A stretch of DNA of 41,372 bases, taken from Candidatus Methylomirabilota bacterium (lineage in GTDB: Bacteria > Methylomirabilota > Methylomirabilia > Methylomirabilales > CSP1-5). The stretch spans positions 1 through 41,372 of the forward strand of contig VRUN01000006.1 of assembly GCA_019456075.1 (NCBI GenBank). Reading direction: 5' to 3'. Positions 8,397 to 17,260 of the stretch are shown piece by piece. The notes beneath the pieces were generated by a model. It was not told the origin of the DNA. It searched no databases and worked only from the letters and a program-made list of their open reading frames with translations. Each line of letters begins with the position of its first letter. Within the stretch, counting starts at the first letter, position 1. A program made the position numbers and the translations under genes.

Positions 8397-11150
8397 ATGG
8401 CTGGGCGTTGGTCTCAATTCATCCTGAAGCATCCCCGTCTCATCGTGTTCGTGGCGTGTCTGCTTGCTTTTGTCTCCCTCCTGGCGGCAACCCGATGGCT
8501 CGAGATTCGCCCAAGTCGCATGGAACTGGTCTTCTCTGGTGACCGTCTCTTGCAGCTGAAGCAGGCCTATAAGCGGGAATTTGGGGACCGAGACCGCATC
8601 GTTGTTGTGGTAGATGCCTCTGATCTTCCCCGGGCCAAGCAGTTCATCTCTGCCCTGGCCGCACGGCTCCAAAAAGATCGCGAGCACATCGCAGAACTGT
8701 TCTATCGGGTTGACGCCGCTCCCTTCGAGGCCCATGCCCTCCAGTATCTGTCTCGGAAGGAGTTGGAGAAGCTCCAACAGAGTTTGCAGGATCACCGGAC
8801 GCTGATCCGGGATCTCGCGACGTCCCCGGGACTGAATACCCTATTTCACGCAATGAATCAGGAGATGGGTCAGGCCCTGGTGGGGCATCTCTTTACCGGC
8901 TTCCTGGAAGAGAAGGAGAAGTCCGCGCAGATCGATCTTGTCTTCTTGAATTCCCTCCTCCGGCAGGTCAATAGCAGCGTGAGCGGCATCCGATCATTGA
9001 CGTCACCCTGGGGGAAGTGGTTGGGGGCGGGAGAAGAGCCGGTCTCGGAAGGGTACCTGCTCACCGAGGACAAGCGGTACCTCATCCTCCTGGCCCAGAT
9101 CCGTGGGACGGACGAGCGGTCGCTGTCGCCAAAGCAAGAGGGAATCCGCCGGATCCGGACCGCCATCGCCGAGATCGGCCGTGATTATCCAGGCATAGAG
9201 GCTGGTGTGACCGGGCCCGATGCCCTGAGGACGGACGAGATGGTGACCGCCAAACGGGACGCCATGGTGGCAACCATCGTCGCCCTCGGGGGGGTCGCCC
9301 TGCTGTTTCTTCTATTCTGGAGAGGTTTTGCTGTGCCGCTGCGCGGTCTCCTGAGCATGGCCGTGGGGGTTTCCTGGACCTTGGGGTTCATCGTCCTGAC
9401 CATCGGCTCGCTCAACATTCTGACCGCCATGTTTATCCCAATCCTCATCGGTCTGGGGATCGATTTCAACATTCATATATTGGAACGCTACGCGGAGGAA
9501 CGGGGGATGGGGGCCGCTGCGCCGGAGGCGCTCGAGGCCACCCTTATGAAGGCAGGTGGGAATATCGTCACCGCGGCGGTGACCACCGCCATCGCCTTTT
9601 ATGCGCTGCTGCTGACCGATTTTAAGGCATTGGTGGAGCTGGGCTTTATCACTGGCAGCGGCTTGCTCCTCTGCCTCGTGGCGGCATTCACAGTGCTGCC
9701 CGCGCTGTTGATCCTCCATGAGCGGCGGGCGGGCGCTTGGGTCGCCTCCCCGTCGGTGTCGTTCCTCGCGGTTATGGAACGGTGGAGTCGCCATCCGCGG
9801 ATCATCATAACCGGGGCAGGACTCCTCGCCATGGCCTCTCTCTTTGCCCTCGGCACGATTCAGCTCGAGTTCAATCTATTGGAGCTTCAAGCGGAGGGGA
9901 CCGAGTCGGTGGACTGGGAACTTCGGCTCCTCGAAGGGGGTGGAACCTCTACCTGGTATGGGGTTGTCCTGGCCCAATCTCCGGGGCAGGTGGAAAAAAA
10001 AGCCATGGCCCTGGACGCCCTCCCCTCGGTGGATCGGGTCCAGACGATCTTCTCGTTCCTCCCGAAGGCGGAGGCGGGTAAGAAGGAAGCTATTAAAGCG
10101 CTTGGACCCCTGTTGGCCGAACTTCCCGTCACGTTTGGGACGTTGCAGCCAGTGGACCTTGAAGGACTACAAAAAACCTTTGAGAGAATTCGATTCAAGC
10201 TGGGGGATACAGGGGGCTCTCCCTCTGCATCGGACAAAGAGCTGGAGGAGGCGCGGCAGCTCGTGGAGGCCGTACAAGGAAAACTTGCGAAGGGTGATCC
10301 CGCCAGGCTGACGCAGGACTTGACCTCGTACCAGGCCGCGCTCTTTGGCGACCTGGAGAAGAAAGTTGCCGTGCTCCGAAAAAATCTCCGGGCGAGCCTC
10401 ATGACCGTGGCGGACCTGCCGAAAGACATACGGGATCGGTTTATCGGCAAAGAGGGGACCTATCTCCTGAAGGTGTTTCCCCACGGGAATACATGGGGGC
10501 GGGAATCCGTCCAGGAGTTTGTGAGGGAGGTGCGGTCCGTCGATCCGAATGCCATTGGGAATCCGATCACGGCCTGGGAGTACGGCCAGAGCATGGAGAG
10601 GGGGTATCTTCTCGGGGGTCTGTACGCGGCGACCGCGATGCTGGTGGTCATCCTGTGGTCCTTCGGCAGCGTGGGACACTTGCTATTAGCCCTGCTCCCT
10701 CTCGTCGTCGGCGGGGCCTGGACCCTTGGCCTTATGGAGCTTTTCGGGATCAACTTCAATCTGGCCAACCTCATTATCCTCCCGCTCATTGTCGGGTACG
10801 GGATTATGAACGGTCTGCACATCGTCAAGCGGTGTCAACGGGAGGGGGGAAATGATTCGATCATCGCAAACAGCACGGGTCGGGCAGTCTTCCTCTCTGC
10901 CAGCACAACCATGGTGGGATTTGGGAGCCTTATGGTGGCGAACCACCGGGGGATTTTCAGCCTGGGCTTCCTCTTGTCCGTGGGGGTGGGGAGCATCCTG
11001 CTGGCTTCACTCACGGTGCTGCCGGCCCTCCTTTGGACCATTTACGGTGGAACGAAGGCTGAACCAGTGGAAAAGGTTCCTCAGCCGGCCCCGGCCCTGT
11101 CTTCCTCCAAAGGGCCCTGGGATGTGCCGGGAGGGAGGGAGCGCCGATGA
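8397..11150 (+). CDS. hpnN: Hopanoid RND transporter HpnN (MMPL family)
   Basis: Two MMPL/RND halves: PILIGLGIDFNIHILERYAEE and LPLIVGYGIMNGLHIVKRC. Alternative TTG start at 8367. Confidence 0.9.
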   Translation: MAGRWSQFILKHPRLIVFVACLLAFVSLLAATRWLEIRPSRMELVFSGDRLLQLKQAYKREFGDRDRIVVVVDASDLPRAKQFISALAARLQKDREHIAELFYRVDAAPFEAHALQYLSRKELEKLQQSLQDHRTLIRDLATSPGLNTLFHAMNQEMGQALVGHLFTGFLEEKEKSAQIDLVFLNSLLRQVNSSVSGIRSLTSPWGKWLGAGEEPVSEGYLLTEDKRYLILLAQIRGTDERSLSPKQEGIRRIRTAIAEIGRDYPGIEAGVTGPDALRTDEMVTAKRDAMVATIVALGGVALLFLLFWRGFAVPLRGLLSMAVGVSWTLGFIVLTIGSLNILTAMFIPILIGLGIDFNIHILERYAEERGMGAAAPEALEATLMKAGGNIVTAAVTTAIAFYALLLTDFKALVELGFITGSGLLLCLVAAFTVLPALLILHERRAGAWVASPSVSFLAVMERWSRHPRIIITGAGLLAMASLFALGTIQLEFNLLELQAEGTESVDWELRLLEGGGTSTWYGVVLAQSPGQVEKKAMALDALPSVDRVQTIFSFLPKAEAGKKEAIKALGPLLAELPVTFGTLQPVDLEGLQKTFERIRFKLGDTGGSPSASDKELEEARQLVEAVQGKLAKGDPARLTQDLTSYQAALFGDLEKKVAVLRKNLRASLMTVADLPKDIRDRFIGKEGTYLLKVFPHGNTWGRESVQEFVREVRSVDPNAIGNPITAWEYGQSMERGYLLGGLYAATAMLVVILWSFGSVGHLLLALLPLVVGGAWTLGLMELFGINFNLANLIILPLIVGYGIMNGLHIVKRCQREGGNDSIIANSTGRAVFLSASTTMVGFGSLMVANHRGIFSLGFLLSVGVGSILLASLTVLPALLWTIYGGTKAEPVEKVPQPAPALSSSKGPWDVPGGRERR

Positions 11151-11174
11151 GCAGCGCCCCCGGAGGACCGTGAG

Positions 11175-11810
11175 ATGAGGCGATCCGAAGGGCCGCGGGG
11201 TTTTTCCTGTTGCCGCACGCTGTGGCTCGGGATCCTTTTGCTGGGATTTGTCTTGCCGGTCTCGCTGGGGGCAGGTGAGGGGGCGCCCATCGATCGGGTC
11301 CGGGATACCCTGGAGGGGGCTATGGACATTCTCAGAGATCCCGCCTTGCAGGGTCCGGACAAGGAAGCAGCGCGGAAACAAAAGGTCCGGAAGTTAATTG
11401 CCGCCGGCTTCAACTATACGGAGATGGCGGCGCGATCTCTGGGTTCCCACTGGGACAAGCTGACCCGTAAGCAGCGTCAAGGATTCGTGGACCTCTTCGG
11501 GGACCTCTTCGAAATCTCTTACAGCCAGATGGTCTTAGAGTCGCTGCCGGATCGGCAGACGATGTACACCGGAGAATCGGTGAACCGGACACGCGCGGTC
11601 GTTAACACGGTCATCGTGGACGCGCGGGGCGATCGCCTGCCGGTCGATTATCAGGTGCAGTGCCCCCATGGCCAGTGGGAGCTGATCGATGTCGTGATCG
11701 ACGGGGTGAGCATTGTGAGGGTGTATCGATCGCAGTTCAACAAAGTCATCCGGACCTCCTCGTTCGATGCATTGGTCAAGAAAATGCGCGTGAAGAGGGA
11801 TGAGCAATGA
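11175..11810 (+). CDS. Second MlaC-family periplasmic lipid-binding protein
   Basis: FNYTEMAARSLGSHWDKLTRKQRQGFVDLFGDLFEISYSQMV...IDVVIDGVSIVRVYRSQFNKVIRTSSFDALVKKMRVK; paralogue of 7704-8366. Confidence 0.88.
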   Translation: MRRSEGPRGFSCCRTLWLGILLLGFVLPVSLGAGEGAPIDRVRDTLEGAMDILRDPALQGPDKEAARKQKVRKLIAAGFNYTEMAARSLGSHWDKLTRKQRQGFVDLFGDLFEISYSQMVLESLPDRQTMYTGESVNRTRAVVNTVIVDARGDRLPVDYQVQCPHGQWELIDVVIDGVSIVRVYRSQFNKVIRTSSFDALVKKMRVKRDEQ

Positions 11811-11846
11811 TGCCTGTTGGCCTCAACCAATGGAGGGAAGCGGCAA

Positions 11847-12503
11847 ATGAGACTGCCGTGCAGGCTCGTGCTGTTTGCGTCGGCCCTGGCGATGCTTCTT
11901 CCAAGAGGGGGGTGGGCAGCAGACACTGGATCCAGGTCGCCGGCCACCCAGGAGGCGGCGGCAGAGTTCCCGGCACGTCTCTTTGGATTGGGCACACAGG
12001 AGGTCGGGATGGTGGTCGGATATGGGTTTCCCATTCGCATCGGAGGAACCAGGGATGAAGAGCTCAGGGAAATCCAGTATATCTATGCGGCCCCGCAGTG
12101 GGGCATCGGAATCACCCACCCCATCGGCGGGGACTCCTGGTGGCGAGGCAACTTCGAGCTGGTGCTTGAAGGGACATTCATCGGAAACTTTGAGCCCAAA
12201 GGCGGCGTTGCGGTTGGGTTGACTGGACTGATCCGGTATAACTTCCTCCCCGATTGGAAGGTCATTCCCTTTCTGGAGGTCGGAGGAGGCCTCCTCTATG
12301 TGGACATGGATTTCAAGAAGAGATCAGACGGGTTGAATTTCGCGCCCCAAGCCGGATTGGGGCTTCGTTATTTCATTTCAGACCGAACGGCGATTACGGG
12401 GGAATGGCGGTTCCACCATATCTCGAATGCCGATACCAAACTTCCGAACTTCGGCATCAACTCGAGTCTGTTCCTCATCGGGATCTCGATTGTGTTAAAG
12501 TGA
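11847..12503 (+). CDS. PagL-like lipid A 3-O-deacylase / acyloxyacyl hydrolase family beta-barrel
   Basis: Signal peptide; C-terminal WRFHHISNADTKLPNFGINSSLFLIGIS matches the PagL H-S-N region. RBS ggagg before ATG 11847. Confidence 0.75.
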   Translation: MRLPCRLVLFASALAMLLPRGGWAADTGSRSPATQEAAAEFPARLFGLGTQEVGMVVGYGFPIRIGGTRDEELREIQYIYAAPQWGIGITHPIGGDSWWRGNFELVLEGTFIGNFEPKGGVAVGLTGLIRYNFLPDWKVIPFLEVGGGLLYVDMDFKKRSDGLNFAPQAGLGLRYFISDRTAITGEWRFHHISNADTKLPNFGINSSLFLIGISIVLK

Positions 12504-12546
12504 CCGGTCTGGTCCCGTCGAAGGGATCGAGGGAAGGAGGCTAAGC

Positions 12547-14457
12547 TTGTCACCTGAAACGACCGGAGACCGGCCCACCGTCCAGGTGTTGGAAGAGGCT
12601 ATCCGTCGGGCTCAGGAGTATCTCCTAAACCTCCAGCATGCTGAGGGGTACTGGCTTGGCGAACTCGAGGCGGATAGTACTCTGACGTCGGAGTACATCA
12701 TGCTCCGTCACTTCCTGGATCGGGTGGATCGGGATCGAGAACGAAAGGCCGCCAATTACCTTCGAGCCAAGCAACTGCCCGATGGGGGATGGGATCTCTT
12801 CCCGGGGAGCCCGAGCGATATCAGTGCGACGGTGAAGGGGTACTTCGCCTTGAAGCTGGTGGGACATTCCGCTGATGAGCCCTTCATGCTCCGGGCCCGG
12901 GAGAACATCCTGGCGAAAGGCGGGGTGACCAAGGTCAACGTCTTCACCAAGATCGCCCTGGCCCTCTTCGGACAATACGACTGGCAGGGGGTCCCAACCA
13001 TGCCGGTCGAGATTATGCTTCTCCCCCGCTGGTCCTACTTTAACCTCTACGAGGTGTCCTACTGGTCCAGAACGGTTATTGTGCCTCTGCTGGTCCTCAT
13101 GGATCTCAAACCGGTCTGTCCGATCCCGCCGGAGGCGGCCCTCGATGAACTGTACATTCCGTCCCGGGCGGCGGCCGATCTGCGGTTTCCCCTGACCGAT
13201 GAGCTTCTCTCCTGGAAGAATTTCTTCATCGGGCTGGATACAGTGCTCCCCGGACTGGAGCGGTGGGCCCCGCGCCCCTTCCGGGCGCGGGCACGCCAGC
13301 AAGCCTTGGCGTGGATGTTGACGCGGATGGGACCCGGGGGACTCGGGGGGATCTATCCAGCCATGGCCAGTGCGGTGATGACCCTGCACACCCTGGGGTA
13401 CTCTGAGGACCACCCGAAGATGGCCGAAGGGTTGAAAGAGATCGAGCTCTTGGGGATCGAGGAGGCCGACAGGTTTCACCTTCAACCGTGTCTTTCGCCC
13501 GTCTGGGATACCTCCCTTGCGATGAACGCCCTGGTGGAATCTGGCCTGGCCCCAGACGACCCCGCGCTGGGGACGGCCACCACCTGGCTGCTTCAGGAAC
13601 AGATCCTGCGGCGTGGCGATTGGCAGGTGAAGCGGCCGAATCTGCCCGCCGGGGGGTGGCCGTTCCAATTCCGGAATGACTTCTATCCCGACACCGACGA
13701 CAGCGCCATGGTGCTGATGGCCCTGAAGAAAGTCCAGATGCCTGGTCGAACCAATTATCAGCAGGCCATTGACAGGGGCCTCACCTGGTTTCTCGGCATG
13801 CAGTCAGAGAATGGCGGATGGGGCTCTTTCGATGCGGGTAACGTGCGTTTCGTGTTGAATCATATCCCGTTTGCCGACCACGGAGCCCTGCTCGATCCGC
13901 CCACCGAGGATTTGGCGGGACGCGGGCTAGAGACGCTCGGAACCTGCGGCGAAAGTCCGGTACATCCCGAGGCGGCCAGAGCATTGGCCTTCATCAAAGA
14001 GACGCAATGTGCGAACGGCTCCTGGTACGGTCGGTGGGGGGCCAATTATATTTACGGGACCTGGTCGGTCCTCCGGGGCCTGGGGGCCATCGGGGAGGAT
14101 TTCAACGCCCCGTACGTCCGACGGGCCGTCCGATGGCTCGAAGGCTGCCAGAATGCGGACGGGGGATGGGGGGAGACTCTTTTGAGCTATACAGATCCTG
14201 CCCTGGCCGGAAAAGGGGAGAGCATGCCGAGTCAGACCGCCTGGGCGCTCCTCGGGCTTCTTGCGGTGGGAGAGGCCAGGAGCTCCGCGGTGGCCATGGG
14301 GATTCGGTATCTGCTCGAGACCAAACGGCCGGACGGCTCATGGGACGATGCCTTCTGGAACGGGACCGGCTTCCCCCGCGTTTTCTTCCTCAAGTATCAC
14401 CTCTATCCGGTCTACTTCCCCCTCTGGGCTCTCGGCGTTTACCGCAGCACCCTTTAG
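12547..14457 (+). CDS. shc: Squalene-hopene cyclase
   Basis: DTDDSAMVLMAL catalytic DxDD motif; several QW motifs (QNADGGWGE, QLPDGGWDLFPG, QCANGSWYGRWG, RPDGSWDD). Confidence 0.97.
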   Translation: MSPETTGDRPTVQVLEEAIRRAQEYLLNLQHAEGYWLGELEADSTLTSEYIMLRHFLDRVDRDRERKAANYLRAKQLPDGGWDLFPGSPSDISATVKGYFALKLVGHSADEPFMLRARENILAKGGVTKVNVFTKIALALFGQYDWQGVPTMPVEIMLLPRWSYFNLYEVSYWSRTVIVPLLVLMDLKPVCPIPPEAALDELYIPSRAAADLRFPLTDELLSWKNFFIGLDTVLPGLERWAPRPFRARARQQALAWMLTRMGPGGLGGIYPAMASAVMTLHTLGYSEDHPKMAEGLKEIELLGIEEADRFHLQPCLSPVWDTSLAMNALVESGLAPDDPALGTATTWLLQEQILRRGDWQVKRPNLPAGGWPFQFRNDFYPDTDDSAMVLMALKKVQMPGRTNYQQAIDRGLTWFLGMQSENGGWGSFDAGNVRFVLNHIPFADHGALLDPPTEDLAGRGLETLGTCGESPVHPEAARALAFIKETQCANGSWYGRWGANYIYGTWSVLRGLGAIGEDFNAPYVRRAVRWLEGCQNADGGWGETLLSYTDPALAGKGESMPSQTAWALLGLLAVGEARSSAVAMGIRYLLETKRPDGSWDDAFWNGTGFPRVFFLKYHLYPVYFPLWALGVYRSTL

Positions 14458-14605
14458 GACGACCGCTGATTCCCCGGATAAATCTTCATGAAGTTCCGAG
14501 GCAACTCAGGCTCGGACATTGCGTCGTCATCTCGGAACGGGCACCATGAACACGCTATTGCACCACACGCGTATCTTCTAGGCGAGACGTAGTAGGGACA
14601 CACCA

Positions 14606-15871
14606 ATGTCAAGCGTGAGGACGGTACAGTCAAGAGTAACGGGGATCGTAGTCGTCGGGGCCGCATGCCTGACACTCTCCTGTGTGCAAGCCGGGGTCTC
14701 CGAGCCCGCTTCTGAGAAGGGAGCAATGCCGTTTGATCCACCGGCCGTCTACTTGACCTGGCAACGCGACCCGACGACGACAATGACAGTCCAGTGGCAT
14801 AGCGATGGCGGACGCGACGATGTTATTCAGTACCTGCGGCTCGACGAACGGGTGTGGCACACTGTCATTGGTGCGCACCACCCGATGCCTTATTCCGATC
14901 GGATTGTGCACGTGGCGGAATTGACAGGCTTAGAACCAGGGACCGAGTACCGGTTCCGCTTCGGCACAAATTCTGTTGCGTTCACATTTCGCACCATGCC
15001 CCGGGATGTAAGCAAGCCGATCCGGTTCGTCGTCGGTGGAGATACGATGGAATCGTTCGACGCACTCGACGTATGGTTTGAAGAGTGCCGCCGCCTGGTG
15101 GCTGAACAGGACCCGATGTTCACGGTCATTGGTGGCGACATCGCCTACGCCAACGGAGACCCGAAGCTCGTGAAGCGATGGTACCGTTGGCTGGCAGCGT
15201 GGAAGAAGCACATGGTCACGTCCCGTGGGCGGCTGATCCCGTTGCTGATGGTTATTGGTAACCACGAGGTTCAAGGGGGGTTTCGGCAGCGGCCTGCAAA
15301 GGCCCCGTATTTCTACAGCTTATTTGCAATGCCCGGCCAGCGCGGATACAACGTTGTCGATTTTGGCCGGTACATGAGTTTGATTTTGCTGGACTCTGAA
15401 CACACCCATGCCATCGATGGCAGGCAAACTGACTGGTTAGGTCGGACGTTGGCCAATCGGCAGGACGTGCCCCACATCTTTGGGGTGTACCACGTGCCGG
15501 CCTATCCATCGGTGCGGAAATTCAACAACCGAGTCAGCACGAAAATCCGTCAGCACTGGGTTCCTCTGTTCGAGAAGTTTGGCTTGGATGTGGCCTTTGA
15601 ACACCATGACCACGCCTACAAGCGCACCCACCTCATTCGGGCCGGCACGGTCGATCCGCGAGGGGTGTTGTACCTCGGCGATGGTGCCTGGGGTGCGTTG
15701 CCCAGAAAGACCCGGGAAGATTGGTACCTGACAAAAACCGCCAGCAGACAACACTTCATCCTCGTCACGATCGACGGCCAAAGCCGCACCTTTCAGGCGA
15801 TCGACATCAAAGGACATGTCTTTGATCAAGTTCACCAGAACGCATTGTCGCATTCGATAATAGCCCAGTGA
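14606..15871 (+). CDS. Secreted purple acid phosphatase-like metallophosphoesterase
   Basis: Fn3-like N-terminus (PPAVYLTWQRDPTTTMTVQW) and metal motifs GGD, GGDIAYANGD, GNHEVQGG, HHDHAYKR. Confidence 0.85.
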   Translation: MSSVRTVQSRVTGIVVVGAACLTLSCVQAGVSEPASEKGAMPFDPPAVYLTWQRDPTTTMTVQWHSDGGRDDVIQYLRLDERVWHTVIGAHHPMPYSDRIVHVAELTGLEPGTEYRFRFGTNSVAFTFRTMPRDVSKPIRFVVGGDTMESFDALDVWFEECRRLVAEQDPMFTVIGGDIAYANGDPKLVKRWYRWLAAWKKHMVTSRGRLIPLLMVIGNHEVQGGFRQRPAKAPYFYSLFAMPGQRGYNVVDFGRYMSLILLDSEHTHAIDGRQTDWLGRTLANRQDVPHIFGVYHVPAYPSVRKFNNRVSTKIRQHWVPLFEKFGLDVAFEHHDHAYKRTHLIRAGTVDPRGVLYLGDGAWGALPRKTREDWYLTKTASRQHFILVTIDGQSRTFQAIDIKGHVFDQVHQNALSHSIIAQ

Positions 15872-16081
15872 TGGAGGGATCTGTGAGGCTGTCTCAAGTC
15901 GTGAGCATTCATTACACACAAGCGGCTCAAGCGGTCTCACGAACCCCCTTCGCGTCGGCCCCTGATCCTCGTTACGCTTGAAACTGATCGGCTGCCATCA
16001 GCTGTCCGCCTTGTTTTTCTCGTCGTTCCGTGGTAGCTTTTGAGCCAATTGTCCGTCAGGACGGTTCGCAGGGTGGCAGGA

Positions 16082-17260
16082 ATGCTGGATCCACAAAAGC
16101 AGGCGGTGATCGAGGAGGTCGATCGTCTCCGCCCCGAACTTTTGGAGGTGAGCCGGTTTCTCCATGCTCACCCCGAGCTCGCCTTTGAAGAAGTCCAGGC
16201 GGCCGCGTTCCTCGCGCGGATCATGGAGGAGCACGACTTTTCCGTCGAGCGGGGGGTGGCAGGGCTCACGACTGCCTTCACCGCCACCTATGGATCGGGA
16301 AAGGGTCCCACCATTGCGTTCCTGGCTGAGTACGATGCCCTTCCGGAGATTGGCCATGCATGCGGGCACAATCTAATTGCGACCGGTTCGGTGGGGGCCG
16401 CGTTGGCCCTGAAAGCGCTGTTGGGAGAGGTTGCTGGCCGCGTACTCCTGGTGGGATGTCCGGCGGAGGAGAAGGGGGGAGGCAAGATCCCTCTGGTAGA
16501 GTCCGGACTGTTTCGGAGGGTGGATGCCGCGATGCTGTTTCACCCGAGCAACCGGACCGAGATGGTGAAGCAGGCCCTCGGGATGCGGGATGTCCAGGTG
16601 GAATTCTTCGGCCGGTCCTCCCACGCCGCGGCGACTCCGCATCTCGGCATCAACGCGCTGGATGCCGTCATTCTCGCGTTCAATAACATCAATGCACTGC
16701 GGCAGCAGGTGCGCTCCGATGCTCGGATCCACGGAATCATCACCCACGGAGGGAAGGCACCCAACATCATCCCGGATCATACGGCGGCCCTCTTCTATGT
16801 TCGCGCGCTAGACATCGGATACCTCGATGAACTCTACGAAAAGGTCCTCGGCTGCTTTGAGGCGGCCGCCAGCGCCACGGGGGCCAGTTACCACGTCAAG
16901 CGGGCTGGACATGACTACCACCCCCACAAAATCAACTATGCCCTTGCCCAACTCTTTCGGCAGAATCTGGAAGCGTTGGGGGGTGAGGTCGATCAGGGTC
17001 CGGAGGACGAAGACCTGGGATCCACGGATGTCGGGAACGTGAGCCGGGTCGTTCCCACCATCCAACCCACCATCGCCATTTGCGGTCCCAAGGTCAGTTG
17101 CCACATGCCCGAGTTCGCCGTGGCCGCCGCCTCGCCTTCCGGAGAGGAGGGGATGTTGCTGGCGGCGAGGGCCATGGCCCTCACCGGCCTTGATCTCTTG
17201 AGAGACCGGGATGCCTTACACAGCGTCAAGGCGGAATTTGCAGGAGGGAAACGTCCCTGA
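16082..17260 (+). CDS. M20-family amidohydrolase (AbgB/ACY1L2-like)
   Basis: FLHAHPELAFEE, AEYDALPEIGHACGHNLIATGSVGAAL, DLGSTDVGNVSRVVPTIQP. Start chosen at ATG 16082. Confidence 0.88.
   Translation: MLDPQKQAVIEEVDRLRPELLEVSRFLHAHPELAFEEVQAAAFLARIMEEHDFSVERGVAGLTTAFTATYGSGKGPTIAFLAEYDALPEIGHACGHNLIATGSVGAALALKALLGEVAGRVLLVGCPAEEKGGGKIPLVESGLFRRVDAAMLFHPSNRTEMVKQALGMRDVQVEFFGRSSHAAATPHLGINALDAVILAFNNINALRQQVRSDARIHGIITHGGKAPNIIPDHTAALFYVRALDIGYLDELYEKVLGCFEAAASATGASYHVKRAGHDYHPHKINYALAQLFRQNLEALGGEVDQGPEDEDLGSTDVGNVSRVVPTIQPTIAICGPKVSCHMPEFAVAAASPSGEEGMLLAARAMALTGLDLLRDRDALHSVKAEFAGGKRP

Noticed and set aside
9661-9690. TGGCAGCGGCTTGCTC, sigma-54-like
   Set aside because: GG-to-GC spacing is 9 rather than 10 and it lies inside hpnN coding sequence.
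11068-11130. HpnN C-terminus PALSSSKGP, a peptide often produced by inserted 'CTGAGCNTGTCGAAGG' repeats
   Set aside because: The underlying codons (ctg tct tcc tcc aaa ggg) do not match the repeat nucleotides well, so recent insertion is not supported.
12625-13668. 347-aa antisense ORF opposite squalene-hopene cyclase
   Set aside because: Antisense to a confidently assigned gene; no family motif.
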